Shown here in pieces: positions 21,134-34,449 of a stretch of 64,000 bases of DNA. Position numbers and translations under genes: made by a program. The notes beneath the pieces are model-generated. The model saw only the letters and a list, made by a program, of their open reading frames with translations. It did no database searches and was not told the DNA's origin. Position 1 is the stretch's first letter. The number at the start of each line of letters is the position of its first letter. Source of the stretch: Symbiodinium natans (Eukaryota > Sar > Dinophyceae > Suessiales > Symbiodiniaceae); assembly GCA_905221605.1 (NCBI GenBank), contig CAJNDS010002262.1:422501-486500 (forward strand), given 5' to 3'.

Positions 21134-22747
21134 TCAGTCAGGGCCCACCGGCACTCCGGTCGCAGCAGCGCTGGTGGCGCGCAGCATCTGCAGTCGCTGC
21201 ATCAGCAGAGCCTGGTTGGCATTGACCTGCATATGTTCAGGAGGCTGCTCTAATTTAGGCTGAGGCATCCATGAAAAGATTTCCCCGACAGAAACGGACC
21301 CCTCATTCCTCAAACCCATGCCGAAGCCTGCAACTAGCTGTAACTAGCTAAGCCCAAAGAGCTCCCACTTCGAGATGGCGCCTGCTGACGCAGGGTTTCA
21401 GCAGTACCCAGGTTCGCCCATCCGGCAGCGGACTGGTCGTGTTGCGCGGTTACAGCTTTGACAGATCGCAGGGCGCGCGCTACTTCTTAGACTCGCCGCA
21501 GAGGGTGAAGAGTTCGGAATCTCCTTGGTTGAGTTAATTCAGGCGGTCAGGTGCACAGCCATCCTCAACAATCCGACTGCCGATAGGATCGCAGGGGCCT
21601 GGTTCAGGTTCAGGTTGGCCATCATGTCGTCGAGAGCTTTCTTCTGGCGAACCTGCAGGGGCTGAGTACTGCGGTCGGAGATGACAACAAGCATCTTCCG
21701 CCATCATTGATTCTGCCCACGTCCACAACACTTGCTGATCTTTAGGCATACTGTCGGTCGAGAGGGGCTGTCAGCATATCGCATTATCTGAGCCATCTGC
21801 AAGCCGTTCGAAGTCTTGAGGGTATTTCGCGTGCCGCAAGCGGCAAGCACACAGAGCTGATGTCGGGAGCTTACCCCCGTACCCCAAACCCGATCGAAAC
21901 CCAAACACCAAACCCTGCTTCGACTCAGCTCACTGATGCTGGGCCATGGGCGCTGGTGAGAGCCTCATCCAAAATTCCCAGAGCCTGCCGGACTGTCGTG
22001 GTTCTCGTGTTCTTCGAACATGACCAGAGTGAAAGGCATGTGTGTGGCCTTGAGTGTCAGGCTCCAACATTGTGTGGGTGATAGGCTAAAGACATCAGAC
22101 TTCTATGGCCTTTTCGGCTGCAGCGCAGCTTTAACTGCCTTGTTGGCCCGTTTAGAGAGTTGGAATTGCAAAACTTGCTGTTCAAGCTTTGGCCGCAAGC
22201 TGGGAATAGAGGGCCAGAAAAAACCTTGGAGTTGCTTCTTGGGCCGCTATCCCCGACATATTCAACTGTACTAAACTCCCTGCTACGGCAAAGTGCATAT
22301 GGGGTGCCTGCAAAATACCATGCTCGTCTAAATGCGGTGCCGTCTCCATGACCGTGTTCACCTGCCAGCATGTAAGCTCTCGAAATACTGCTCGCCGTAC
22401 AATTCAAGCGCGGGATCCGAGAGCTGGACCCACTGGTGATGGCCCAAAGGAAGCCCGGCATCTACGGGCAAAGGCACGGACAAAGGCTGCCTCGGTATTT
22501 CTCGAATGCTCGAAACCTGAAACCACTGTCGGGGGGAGCGATTCTCGGCTTTCCAGGTGGCCAGCGGGGTCTCCAGAAGCGGGCCACAGTAGGCGGGCAT
22601 CGACACCCCCGGCAGTGTCGGCACTGCTGGCATCGTGGGCACTGTCGGCATGGGCATCGTCGGTACTGCCAAGCCCTCAGCAGAGCGCGTGGGGCCCCTG
22701 CAACGCCCCAGTCCGGTAACTATAGGAAAAGGACAGGAGCTCGCCAT
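21134..22747 (-). CDS. Unrecognised multi-exon gene, C-terminal end defined
   Basis: Three convincing minus-strand segments. (1) 22358-22747 is Pro/Met-rich (VPTMPMPTVPTMPAVPTLPG, from a degenerate repeat) and ends ALELYGEQYFESLHAGR. (2) A segment near 21570-21660 after CTGCAG reads VRQKKALDDMMANLNLNQ. (3) 21134 to about 21300 reads GEIFSWMPQPKLEQPPEHMQ, then QALLMQRLQMLR, and ends TGVPVGPD before a stop at 21134. A Met/Gln/Leu-rich scaffold or RNA-related protein is possible, but I do not recognise the family. Joining of the three is inferred from strand and order only. Confidence 0.45.
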
Positions 22748-24600
22748 CCCTCCCTATCAAATTATGTGACACATAACAATGTTTACCCACCAACTTCAGG
22801 CTTCATAGTGTCGGTCTTCTGTGCCGGAATCTACATCCATGATGAGAAACTGCTGCAGTATACGATTTGGCTTGGCATGCTGCGGGCCCGAGCGCGCTCG
22901 CTGGCTGGGTCTGACCTCGGAACTGGAAACCGGGGCAATCTTAAACTATGCCGTGCTGTGCAGAGAATGGAAGCTGACAACCACGATTCAGAGGCGATCT
23001 GTTAATGCTGAATATCGGTCCACAAAGAGACCCTCCACTTCTCGAGCCGGCGACTGCAAAGGCGACCATCCTTGCAACAGTTGAATGAATTTCATCATAC
23101 AACCAAGACCGAAACAAAGTCCCTAAAATGTCCTGAAATCTTGAGAAAAATTGCCCTGCCGCACAGAAAGCACGAAGCCATCCCAGCTAGGCTGCCCAGT
23201 TATCAAACCCTACACGTCATCTGTATGTACTGCGATCCCAGACTCTGCACTGAGTAATATCGTCGCGGGGTTGATCATCGGAATCGTCGGCTGCCTGACA
23301 CCAAGGTGTCAGAACGCGTCAGACACAGTTGGAGGGCGCTAGGCGCTAGCTAGTTTGGACTGGGCTAGACGACCATGACATTAAAAGGGTGACTAGCTTG
23401 CACTGCTGGCTGTGGCTATTTCAGCGATGACCCCAGCACCACGGAAAGCCCCCGGGATCTCCAGCTTTTCTCCAGACTGTTAAGGACGTCTGGCTACTCC
23501 CTCTGAGTTGGCTCAGTCCGTCTTCTGCGCCGCTTTTCGGAGCTGCGGATTCTGGCAACGGACCTCATGTTTCGAGGAAACATGCGACTGTGCTACCGAT
23601 TCCCAATCCCAAGCCGACACGTGCCCTTGTACATCTGCACAGCTCCTCAATTTGATTTCGCGAACCCTCCCGTGTCGTCTTAGGCCAGGACGGAGAAGTA
23701 TGTGACCGCGCCGATGCAAAGATGCCAACCGCCATGCCACAGCCGGAGCCAGTCCTGATGCCGATCATTTCCGATTGATATGCTCATTGTCATTCGTCTT
23801 GTTCTGCCCTTACAGTTGCTGCTACTGCTATTTCATGTCATCCCATTTCACGTCCAACGCTTGCATGAGTCTGTCGCACGCCTTGGCGGGCAGAAGGGTG
23901 GGAAACATGACCTATCCGTCGCGCGCATCCCTCATCTCCAGCCGGAGTCAAAGCCTTGCAACTGCACATGCCTTGGTGAAGAACGCCGCTCGGGGCAAGC
24001 TTCGCATAGCCGGGCTTTCGGAGCAAAAGTACTATCCAGCGGGCGGCAGGGGGCACATGCCCACACAGGTTTAGGGCACGGGAACTTGAAAGCAATCTCT
24101 TGTGCCTTGTGTTCGGGCCTGCGGAATTTTCCACGTTATCCACGGACCTTGTTCTCATTCGCTTGGTGATTAGCACTCGTGCTCGTTCTCGTTCTCGTTG
24201 TTGTTGGTGGTGGTGGTGGTGGCGGTGGTGCTGTTGGTGCTGTTGGTGTTGTTGGTGCTGTTGGGATGGTTGTTGCTAGCTTGCCCAATCTTCACTGATG
24301 GATCGTCATGTGGCACAGAACAAACTCGAACCCATGCTTGAAAATTAGAGCCCATGTGATCCCTATCCCAGATGCCTTCGATTCATCGAGGCCCTTGTAG
24401 AAGCAGAGGGCAGCTGCAGGAACACAGAGCAATGCCTTCAACGAAGGGCTTTGCGGTCATTTCGGGCCATTTGGGAATCAGGAGCCCTATTACTCTATAC
24501 GTTCAAACTCATTCTCAGCGTGGATGGATCCCAAGCAGTGTACGTGGTGTACTACCCTCCGGGAGGAGCGGGCGCACGAAGTGAAGCCGGCCAAGAGCCG
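22748..24600. other. No gene recognised
   Basis: Short frames on both strands without family resemblance. A GTT/GGT trinucleotide run lies at 24177-24263. Confidence 0.35.
24177..24263 (+). repeat. Trinucleotide repeat GTT/GGT
   Basis: Imperfect GTTGGT/GCTGTTGGT array of about 85 bp. Confidence 0.9.
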
Positions 24601-24617
24601 AAGAGAAGCAAGAGAAA

Positions 24618-25740
24618 CTAACAACCCCCTTGGCCTGGCCTTAAGAGCGTCCCTCCTGTCAAGGCTTGGAAGCCTCCAGTTGCCAGGAGATCACCGAGTC
24701 TTGAAATCTGAGATTTTTTCGGGAACGTTAGGGCTCTTTCCACATCAGGCAAACCGTTGATGCGACAAAAAAGCATGTCAAGACGCTGAAGGAGCCTTCG
24801 GAGGTACGCCAGCTCCATCAGGAGCATTGGAAAACTCAGCGCCTCAGTGGGAGGGGCCATCTCAGGACTTTGTCGGCCGCATGTGGACAACAAGGCACGC
24901 GATGCCCCCACTCCTCTTGCTTCGCACTGCTTTCCAGACGGTCTCATATGGTTGCAGAGGGGCTTCGGAGTACTGAAGCTAAGCAAAGCCTGGGTGCCAG
25001 CGGCACGATCGTGTTGGCAAGGCTCCAGGGGCTTGCTGCTTGAAAGCAGATCACGATGCTGACTGTGAGCGCCATCCTGACTGCAATAAGACGCTGGCGT
25101 TTGAAGCGAAACTCCTTGACATAGGACAGAAGCTATGCTAACCACGATTGATGAGGCCGGCACCATGGCACAAAAAAGGTGAGCGTATCATGAATAAGGC
25201 CCGTGTGTTCAGCCTAGACAAGCATTCAGCAGCCTAAACCCTTCACACTTCCTTCTGAGAAATGCCCATGAGAGAAGATAATATGTGCCAAGAGAATGGC
25301 TCGACACGAGCCGCTTCCTACGCTTAAGGTCCAAACTGGTGGGATTGTTTTTTGCTTCGAAACGCAAACTGCGCAAGGGATGACCCCGATCCGACAAAAA
25401 TCAGGGCCGTCGCTGGTGGCGCGTTCGCTGGCGGCTGGATCCCACCAGGGTGGGGTGGCTGAGAAAGGGCGGCTTTGAGCTTCGAGCGTTACGGCGTTCG
25501 AAGCTGTGCGGCTTCCCACACTTAAGATACCAACTGGCCATTTCGACGAATCGAAGTGCAACGGCATGCACCAGTCTGCCGAAAAATCAGGGCCGGTGCT
25601 GGGGGCATTCTGCATCCGCCCGGCGCACCCCAGCCCCCAGAAGCGTCGAGTGCTAGGGCGCTCAACGCTCAGCATGTCCCTACTCAGCCTACACAACAAG
25701 CAAAACGATCTCTTGAGGCCTTTGAGCCCGCCCACCCCAA
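24618..25740 (-). CDS. Possible exons and a diverged duplication, unrecognised
   Basis: A minus frame at 24618-25166 includes PMLLMELAYLRRLLQRLDML, which could be a helical exon. At 25300-25450 and 25490-25620 a roughly 130-bp segment is present twice in diverged form (shared CTTAAGATCCAACTGG-like and AAAATCAGGGCCG blocks), which makes the 169-codon minus frame there repetitive. No function assigned. Confidence 0.3.
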
Positions 25741-25933
25741 TCTAGCACCACGCTCAACCCTGGTAGGAAGGAGACATACGCCGTAGGCGCATGGGATCGC
25801 ATGGGCTTATCTGCCTTGAAGAGACGTGCACTCTGCTGCGAGGGATCCGAAACTCGCGCAGAGTTGATGGTCTCGGTGCCTGCCATGAGCCAAGGCTTGC
25901 AAATTCAAGTCGCGCAGTGGGTTTAGAGAACAC

Positions 25934-26031
25934 ATATGGGCGGGGCCTTTTTTTACCCCAAGCATAGTAGAGTCCCCTTTGCAAAGGACCCCTAGGAGGG
26001 TACCCTTGCTTTCGTAAAACCCCCCAAATAA
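25934..26031. mobile_element. Possible family B inverted-repeat element
   Basis: The right side reads GGGTACCCTTGCTTTCGTAAAACCCCCC, which matches the family B terminus. The left partner (GGGGCCTTTTTTTACCCC) is weak. It directly follows exon C of the CREST-like gene in gene direction. Confidence 0.4.
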
Positions 26032-26034
26032 AGG

Positions 26035-26463
26035 CTTCCGGGCTTCCGGGGTTTTGGAAGCGTACAGTGCCTGGGCAAAGTTGGCGATGTTCAACATGAT
26101 GCCAGTGATGGCCTGCAGCCCCAGGAGATTTCATGGTCAGAAAGCTGCTCTTCGCACGCTTCTCTCTTCATCGCGCGAGCGCGCGGCAAAGATGTTGTCC
26201 ATGAAGTGCCATCTGTAGTGGTTGACGCCTGCCGAAGCATCACAGGATGCCAGTGGATGCAAAGGGGTTTAGGGTTTAGGGTTTAGAGTTTAGGGTTTAG
26301 GGTTTAGGGGTCAGGGGTTAGGGTTAACAGTCGGAAGTTGCAAGGATACACTCGGATACATCGGAACCGGCTCATTTACCAACGACCCGCGGCTGGCCTA
26401 AGAACTTGTAGTCCAAACTCTCGCACACGTGGTAGACTGCCGAGGTCACCAACGTGAAGAAGC
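26035..26463 (-). CDS. CREST/TMEM8-like membrane protein, three exons
   Basis: Exon A (26380-26463, after TACCGAG, ending before GTAAATG) reads FFTLVTSAVYHVCESLDYKF. Exon B (26188-26228, after TTCGGCAG, ending before GCCGCG) reads VNHYRWHFMDNIF. Exon C (about 26035-26112, after GCTGCAG) reads AITGIMLNIANFAQALYA. Phases agree (G|GC, then 0|0), giving FLGQ...WHFMDNIF|AITG. The motifs SxxYHxCES and WHxxDN fit the CREST superfamily (alkaline ceramidase, PAQR, TMEM8/PGAP6), in which conserved Ser, His and Asp are thought to bind metal for lipid hydrolysis. Expected location: a multi-pass membrane protein. Further N- and C-terminal exons are not located. A CCCTAAA-type run (minus) sits in the A-B intron. 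Confidence 0.65.
26266..26326 (+). repeat. TTTAGGG tract inside an intron
   Basis: Eight to nine heptamers, some degenerate, inside the 151-nt intron between exons A and B of the CREST-like gene. In gene orientation it is a CCCTAAA run about 37 bases before the acceptor. Confidence 0.9.
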
Positions 26464-26739
26464 CTCGGTATTCCAGACGACAATCAAACCCTTTCCATGT
26501 CTTCTCCACTCACCAGCTGGCACAAAATTGGAACCATGACCCCCCCTTTCACTGCAGCACTGTTTGACTTCCGCCAGGAATCAGATCATGCTCTCAAATC
26601 GCATGTCTGTCCGGTAGGTCAGGTAAACGACTGGAAGCAGCGCCAGATTCGTCGCGCCAGTCCATACCGCCTAAAGGCATGCTTCAGGCAGAGCTTGCAA
26701 TCGGGGCGTAGGTGACACCATATCGGCCGCGAGGGCAAG

Positions 26740-27960
26740 AGACTCACTGTGACAAGTGCCAGAGTACGTGCTGCAGTGCTGCTACGTAAACCACATGGCC
26801 CATCCGCTGCGTTCGGGCAAGCATGCTATGCAACAGCATCAAGAAAGTCTCTGCCTGAGCAGCCTGATCCTCGACCGGCGGTGCCATGGCACTATGTGAC
26901 TGTGTTATTTTCGGTGGGAAGTGGAAGTACGTCGTGGTTGGCCCGTCTCGACTATGACTTCGCAATGAAGCAATGCATCAGGGCGCAGCTCTCATATTGC
27001 CATAAAAGCTGCGTAAAGCTGCACAACCCCAAAACATCCCTAAGCCCTAGCTGTGTAACGTCCTACAGAGCTGCTCTCACTGGAACACTAGCACCCTCAC
27101 GGTAATCCGTGCCTGGCTTCAGCCTGTTTCAACGAGCTTCAGAATGCGAATGGAGTGGCAACTCCATGCTGCAGAACGTTGCTCTGATGGAGCTTCCGGC
27201 TGCGCTCAATCAGGGTCAAGCTCGTGCCAGCGCATCGGATGACATGTAAGCTCCGGGTGCGCTCTCCGGTCTTAGTGCGGCTGGAAGAAAAGCTGGAAAG
27301 CTGTATGCATGTCACACAACATGTCACCCAACATCACATGAATTGAAGGTACTCATGAAGGCGCGGCGCCTGGGCTTTGCGCCTCAATAAAGCAATTCAC
27401 CTCGGCACACTTCCCACTTCTGCAAAGGTGTCGCAAAGTAGGCAACATCCCCTAATGTACAGGTACTACCTACTTGTAGGTGGAGCTGCTTAGACCCCTT
27501 CAGAGTCGTCAGGGCCCCGGCGCGGTTGCCACAAGGAACAGACGGGTCCACTCAGCGCACTCGAAAGAGCGGCCGCTAGAGTTTCCACAGGCTGCAGGAC
27601 ATGCACGGGTCTTGTCAAAAAAGAAGGCGCATCGGATGATGGAATGAGTGCTTACACTAGGAAGGTTAACAGGGTTCGGCAAAGAGGAGATACGGTGACC
27701 GAATAGGAAAACGGAGCTACAGGCTGTCTTGCTCGCTTTTTGTCTCGCAGAGATGCTTACAGTCAAAGTCTGCCAGCGGAGTAATCACGACTGCCCGGAG
27801 TCGAGAGTGGCCCTGATTAAATCCCTAGTCCTAGAACTGAAATGCCATTCGTGGGAGCACATGTTGCAGGCCCATGAGGATTGTCTTCTGCTTCTTGGTG
27901 GCCCTTTCGGGGCGCATCTGGGAAAATGTCACCGGGTGCCCTGATCCATAAGGACCTTTG
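26740..27960. other. Unassigned stretch
   Basis: Minus frames at 26744-26965 (AETFLMLLHSMLARTQRMGH) and 27139-27327 are protein-like, but no family is recognised and boundaries are unclear. This may be the 5' part of the CREST-like gene or the spacer to the coiled-coil gene. Confidence 0.3.
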
Positions 27961-27964
27961 CACT

Positions 27965-28211
27965 CTAACCCTAAACTCTAAACCCTCAACCCCTAAGCCG
28001 CAGCTGCGCCATCGATCAGGGTGATATTGTCCAGCAGCTTCAGAGTCTCCTGGAGCGACCTCAGGAAATACCCCCAACACCTTGCAAAGCCGAAGGGCCT
28101 CTGGCTGAGGCCTTGGAGCTTCAGCCCTGAGCAATCCCTTTACACGGCCCCCATATAACCCTACATGCCCTAGAGTACCTAAGCCCTAAACCCTAAACCC
28201 TAAACCCTTAA
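27965..28211 (-). repeat. Two short CCCTAAA runs near the 3' end of the coiled-coil gene
   Basis: Runs at about 27965-27998 and 28180-28211 flank the exon at 28010-28050. Both are short and partly degenerate. Confidence 0.8.
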
Positions 28212-31200
28212 GAAACCCCAACCTCAAACCCACACAAGCCTCAAGCCTCAGCTCGGGGCGCTATCGTCTCCTCCCTCTTCTTCTGTGCCTCCTGAGATGA
28301 GGTTCTCTGCACCCGAAACCACACCCATGCGAAAAGTGACTTTAGGGTTTAGGGTTTAGGGTTCAGGGTTCAGGGTTCAGGGTTCTGGGCTTAGGGTTTT
28401 TCAGGGCTTAGGGTGCAAGGGCCATCTTCGGGAATGTATGGAAAGAGAGGAAGGTGTTGGCATAGGTGTAATCCAACACATCGATGACCGCTGACGCAAC
28501 TTCCATGAACCCGGTCCTCCCGAGTGGTGGTGCACTCCTCATTCATTGCCTCGTAGGCTTGCAGCAGGGCTTTCAGCTCCTGCAGAGCAACTTCGGATGT
28601 ACTCTGAGCCGCGCCGAAAGAGTTTCAAAGCAACGTTGGATTTCCGCTAAACTATGGTCCCCCTTCGAAGGCTCAAATTGTGTCACGGAGCCTGAACTGT
28701 AGGGTAACCCCCAAAAAAGAAACCGAAAGGTAGAGAAGTCCCCATACAAGAAGCAAGCGGTCTCCTCCTGGACCGATCCAAGTTCGCTCGTCTTTTCCTG
28801 CGAATTGGGATGTTCCCGCTTACACTAACAGTTATTCAGGGGGTACCAGAATCCCGATTAAGGAGTGTTAGTATAAGGGGGAACATCCCAATCTGACACG
28901 TGGCACCAGCAGCCTTAAAGTCCTCATTTTTCGTCTTGCTGGAGATCGCATGAACCAAAAAGAACCTCAAATGCCTAAAACCAGACTAAATAAAACATAC
29001 TGAACCCCATCATAACCTAGAGCCCAGGGGCCCACAACCTTAAGGCCCGCCTCAGAGTCAGCCAGCTGCTCAGTGGAATACTCCTCAGTTTGGCACACAC
29101 AGAGAGACCCTTGAGGGTTTAGGGTTTAGGGTTTAGGGTTTAGGGTTTAAGGAAGAGTCTTGAGTTCCGGGTGACCTGCGGAATCTTGGCGATCCGAAGG
29201 CTTGGGTATTAGCAACCTTTTTACCATAAGCTTGGATGTGATACAAGTCCGGCAGTGTCAAGAAAAACACCTTCAACTCCCCGAGCTGAGGGTCTCAAGA
29301 GTCAAGGGAGGCTTGCAGTTCAACCCACGACCTCAGAGGCAGCACTTGCACAACTCGTCTGCCCACCTTCTTGTGCTTGATGTCGACTTCCATCTGCTTC
29401 TTATTCACCTGGCAGCAGGTGCTCCCAAGCCCTGAGGACAAGAACCGTGAAGCAGACTGGCGTCGTGGTGAATACCTGCGGGCACTACAAGTCTAAGCCG
29501 CCGCACATGGCCTGCGGTTTGCTATGGGCCGGCTGTGTCCTTCCCTAAACCCTAAACCCTAAACCCTAATCCCTAAACCCTAATCCCTAAACCCTAATCC
29601 CTAAACCCTAAACCCTAATCCCTAAACCCTAAACCCCTTGAGGCACCAAGCGCCTTGGACTCAAAGATGAACTTGTCGTACTCAGCCTGGCTGGACTCCT
29701 TGCGGGGCGAAACACAATGCTCTCCCAGCGCACAAGCAAGTCGAAAGCCAAGCAGCAGTCAATCTTCACAAATGGGGGTTTCATCCTAGTCATTGGGCCC
29801 TTCCTTGGTCTTCAGATAGGGGAGACCAGAACTCAGATGATCGCCAAGTACGGCCGAACCAGAACCCAAAACTTTCCGAAACCCCTACAAGCCCCAAGCC
29901 CCTCTAGCCCCAAACCTTAGTGGCTCGGCCCGGGCCTCCTCCGAGCTAGTCTCGGCCTCCAGCTTGGCGAAGTCTGAGGCGATGACCTGCAGAGTCAAGG
30001 GAGGAGGAAGAAGAGGAGTCTAGGACGGAAGGGTCCAAGAAAAACTCAGAGAATATGTGTGACAAGCCTACCAAGACATCCCCCATTTTGCATTCGGATA
30101 TGGGAGGGACGGCGAGAGCGAATATCAGGGCATGCACAATGATGCAAATCTTTTGGTACTCTCACCCAACCGCCACTGCTACAGCGCACCTGCAGCATGT
30201 CGAGGACGCCCCCGCTCTTGCCGCCCATGCCCTGATAGGCCCTGAACCATGCAGAGCTGCGTGGGCATGCGTGGGCTCTGTGGGATTCTGATGGAGCTCT
30301 GCAGGGGCTACTTCAGAACTCTTCAAGCCCTGCGGGCTTGAGGCAACAGTAACGAGACGACACTACTTCTTCCTGGGTTGACATGGACAGGGTGACACTC
30401 TCGAGAGGCAGCAGGGTGAAAAGAAACCTGGGTCAGGAGCACTCAAATCTTGGGCTGCTGAACTCTCAGAGCTGGGCGTGTCGAAGATGGCTGGCTGGTC
30501 AGACCTTGTAGTGGCAGGCATCTGCGGGGGCCATACCCTTCGCCAAACCTTTCCTACACTTCCGTGTCCATATTGTCCATGCACTTACCAAGCGCATCGA
30601 GCCCCAGGCGTCTCAGACGCCTGGCACGAGGGAAGCACTTGTCACAGGGCCATGAGAAGTCGCAAGCCACAAGCCCACAACGCCCCGAGATCTCGTAACC
30701 CCACATTCAACTGCCATCCAAACTGCATCGATCTGCACCTTGCCGGTGCTCTCTTGGACAAGGGCCGTCGCCTGGAACATGCACACGCATACAGAGAACA
30801 GCAGCTAGCGCCTGCTCGATTTCGCAACAACGACATTCATCGGCTAAACGCCAACATGCATAGCCTAGCGAACGGTGTTGGCTGCACACAACGGCACTGA
30901 GGTCGACAGAATGAGAGAAAAAAAACAGCAACAACTACCACAACCACAACCACAACCACAACCACAACCACAACCACAACCACAACCACAACCACAACCA
31001 CAACCACAACCACAACCACAACCACAACCACAACCACAACCACCACCACAACCACAACCACAACCACAACCACAACCACAACCACAACCACAACCACAAC
31101 CACAACCACAACCACAACCACAACCACAACCACAACCACAACCACAACCACAACCACAACCACAACCACAACCACAACCACAACCCGCCTGCCGTCAGAC

Positions 31201-31868
31201 TATTGAACAAGCATGCAGAGGAGCATGCAGGACATTTTTGTCAACAAGCGATTCGCGATTGCCCGGTTGCCCGAAGAAAGCTGTGAAGATGTTGAAGCTT
31301 CCGTACGGTGGCTCTTGCGAGCACTGCATACAGCATTTTTGCAAACACTTCACGAACACAAAGTTACCGAATCTTCAGCTCTGCAATCCCAGAACCCCTA
31401 CCTACCACTTCAGCAAACCATCCATGCATCAACATACTCAACATGCACCTCCAAGGCTGAAGGATTCAAGTGCTGTGGCGCATCCCTTTCGCGGCTTCCG
31501 CCCCGCGTGGCAGGTCGCCTGGCCCGCCTTCTCGTAGAAAGCCTGCCCCAACAGGAGCACCCTGAACCCTAAACCCCAAACCCCAAACCCTAAACCCCAA
31601 ACCCCAAACCCTAAACCCTAAACCCTAGAAGCTGCCCTGGTGTGCCATCTCCTGAGCAGCAGGGCTACGCTGCAGCTCCCAAGGCGCCTTCAGCACCGAG
31701 GTCGCCTGCGCGACGGCCTCCTGGGCAGCCTGCGTTTTCCAAACAAGGTTTAGGGTTTAGGGTTTAGGGTTTAGGGTTTAGGGTTTAGGGTTTAGGGTTT
31801 AGGGTTTAGGGTTTAGGGTTTAGGGTTTAGGGTTTAGGGTTTAGGGTTCAGGGTTCAGGGTTTAGGGT

Positions 31869-31900
<32 letters not shown>

Positions 31901-34407
31901 GGTTTAGGGTTTAGGGTTTAGGGTTTACCCCAAAAAGGGCACCATTTTCTTGGGAGAAGTGAGCAGATGGGCAACAGGGGCCAACGACATGGCACAAGCA
32001 TGGTACCATCATGTCAGAAGTACGGCACAAGTATGGCAAAGGGGGGGTATTGTGGGCACAGGTCCTGAGGTGAGCTTCCCCCATATTCACCCCCGAATCC
32101 ACAGCCTCCTTTAAGTCGAACCCCAAGGGTCCAAGGGGGCATCTGAGCCTGAGCATCAGTCACGGTCTCGTTGTTCTTGGCCTTCTCCTTGCCCCGCAAG
32201 TCAGTGGCCTCGAGTGGCTTATGTACGTATCGTGACCGCTGAGGTTCCTGTACGGTTCAAAGCGGTTCTGCTTTTGGATGGGTTTAGGGGGGTTGGGGCT
32301 CAGGACAAATCGGCTTGACAAATCAGAACGGCCGCAGTCCTCGTGCACAACCCTGCATGAACCGGCCACGCATGATCAGATGTACCTATTCTAATGAACT
32401 CGCGTAACGGTGCCATAGTCACACTGCCATCACAATTGTGACCACAGCCCTAAGCAGTCGCGAGGGAGTAGATACGTTGAGAGACACCCACACCCACTGG
32501 GATGATGGCTTCCTGCACGGACTGGTCCTTGGGTGGGCAGCTGCGCTCTAAGCTATCCAACAACGCCTCGCCCGCTTTTGTTCCAGCTGCCGGAACTGGC
32601 ACTTTCACTCCCGAAGCAAGTGGCAGCACCAAGGTCTACCATGAGACATCCAGTCAGGCAGAGCAAGCGGCCAGATCTGTCACATCACCCTCCAGTGCAG
32701 CAGCCTCCTGCAACATGCGCCAAGTAGCAGCTTAGCATGCGTGGGGCCAAGCGGTGCAAGGAAAAAGCCCGCCTCCTTGAGTTTCTTTGCAGATGCCTTC
32801 CATCAAGCAGTTGCGAATGCAAAGGAAAGAGGATCAATAATAGGCTGAAGCGCGAGTGTGGTGTAGGCAGGCAAAGGGCGCTGGGAGTCTATAGCCAGCG
32901 AACGCTGTTACAATGTGAACTGCATGGTCAAGCAGAAGTGGGGCGGAGGATGTGCAACATGTATTCAGCAATGTCTAAGACATTGGATATTTGAGCATAA
33001 GGGCATCGAACCCATCGAGACCGACATGCTCAGGTAGAAAGAGGTCTGAGACTCTCAATCCCCTTCCCCGCGAAGGGGGAAAGTTCCCACGACAAAGACC
33101 CAACTCCGTTTCATGCACCAGAAGCAATCAGGGCGTGGTGGGTGGGGAAAAAATTGATGAATAAGGAGTTGCTACACGCAGCTTGGACCCAAACTGCAAC
33201 GTAGCGTACAATGGATTTCATGGTTCAAACAGACACCAGACCAACCATGCGTTTGAATCCCAAGCCTTCCTGGAGCAATGCCTAGAGTCTGATGCACTGG
33301 CAAGGCCCTGCTGCGGGGCATCCGTCTGCGCTCTTCGTCCATCCTGCCTGGAGCTTCTCAATGTCTGCTTGGAGCTGATCCGCATCCGCCGACTTCTCCT
33401 AGCGATAAGCCGGATGTAGCGGGTTAGAAGCCTAAGATTCAAACACCAGGCCACACATCAGGCCACCATGCACACAACAGCGGCTACCCAAATCCCTGAG
33501 ACCCAGGCGGCACGCTTGCGCTCGTTCTTCTTCAGCTCGCTATCGCAAAGTTCTGGCCAGGCTTCTAAGGCTTGCGGATTTGGAGTTTGGTCAACCCACA
33601 AGCCCAAACTCAACCCGTAACTCGTTTCAAGGCCCCCGACAAGCCTTGTCAACCTCAAACCTTCAAATTCCACAGAAGGCCCGGGCCTTGCTTGGTCTTG
33701 GCCTCAGCGACCTGCTTCTCGAGCTTCGTAATCAGCTCCTGTTCTTCAGGACTTGCGGCTTGGGGTTTAAACCCGAAACCCTAAAACCCTAAACCCTGGC
33801 CCCAAACCCTAAACCCAGGGTTTACGGCCTGGCTCGGAGCCTCTTGTGCCTAAACCACCGCGGGCGATTGTGGGATAGGGTTCAGGGTTCACCATCCAGG
33901 CTCTGGCTCCTTCCTGTGCAGTCAGGAAGGTGGGCTTCCATATGTGCTGACACAGGTGGTGACCTCATGTGATATCCAGAACGTCGGCACATTCCTAAAG
34001 CCCCCCCAAATAAAGAAGTTGCTATGAAGGTCAATGTAGGTAAAGAGTGTGTGCGTGCACGTAACCATGCGTATGTATACCCTGCTGGGTAGGATCTACT
34101 ACTGGGAGGTTCATGGGCAGTTGTAAGTCGGGCTATGAGCACCCTAGTGTAGTTGCCATAACGAAAGGCCTGCGAAAAGTACTACCCCAATGAACCTTCA
34201 AGTAGCTTCGTTGGGCTTAGGATTCTGGACTTGCCAGGGTCTGTGGCTCAGAATGTCTGGGGGTTTCCGCAATCCATCCCAATCCCGAGTGCCCGCAAGA
34301 TGAGTGTACATGTGCACACATGTAAAACACATACATACATACATACATACATACATACATACATACATACATACATACATACATACATACGTACGTACGT
34401 ACGTACG

Positions 34408-34449
<42 letters not shown>

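Noticed and set aside
22436-23005. 189-codon plus-strand frame with His/Arg-rich stretch
   Set aside because: It overlaps the Pro/Met-rich minus frame; the His/Arg repeat is the complement of that repeat, and the rest has no protein-like character.
30837-31537. Poly-(Pro-Gln), poly-Val and poly-(Leu-Trp) frames
   Set aside because: Translations of the ACCACA hexamer array inside an intron.
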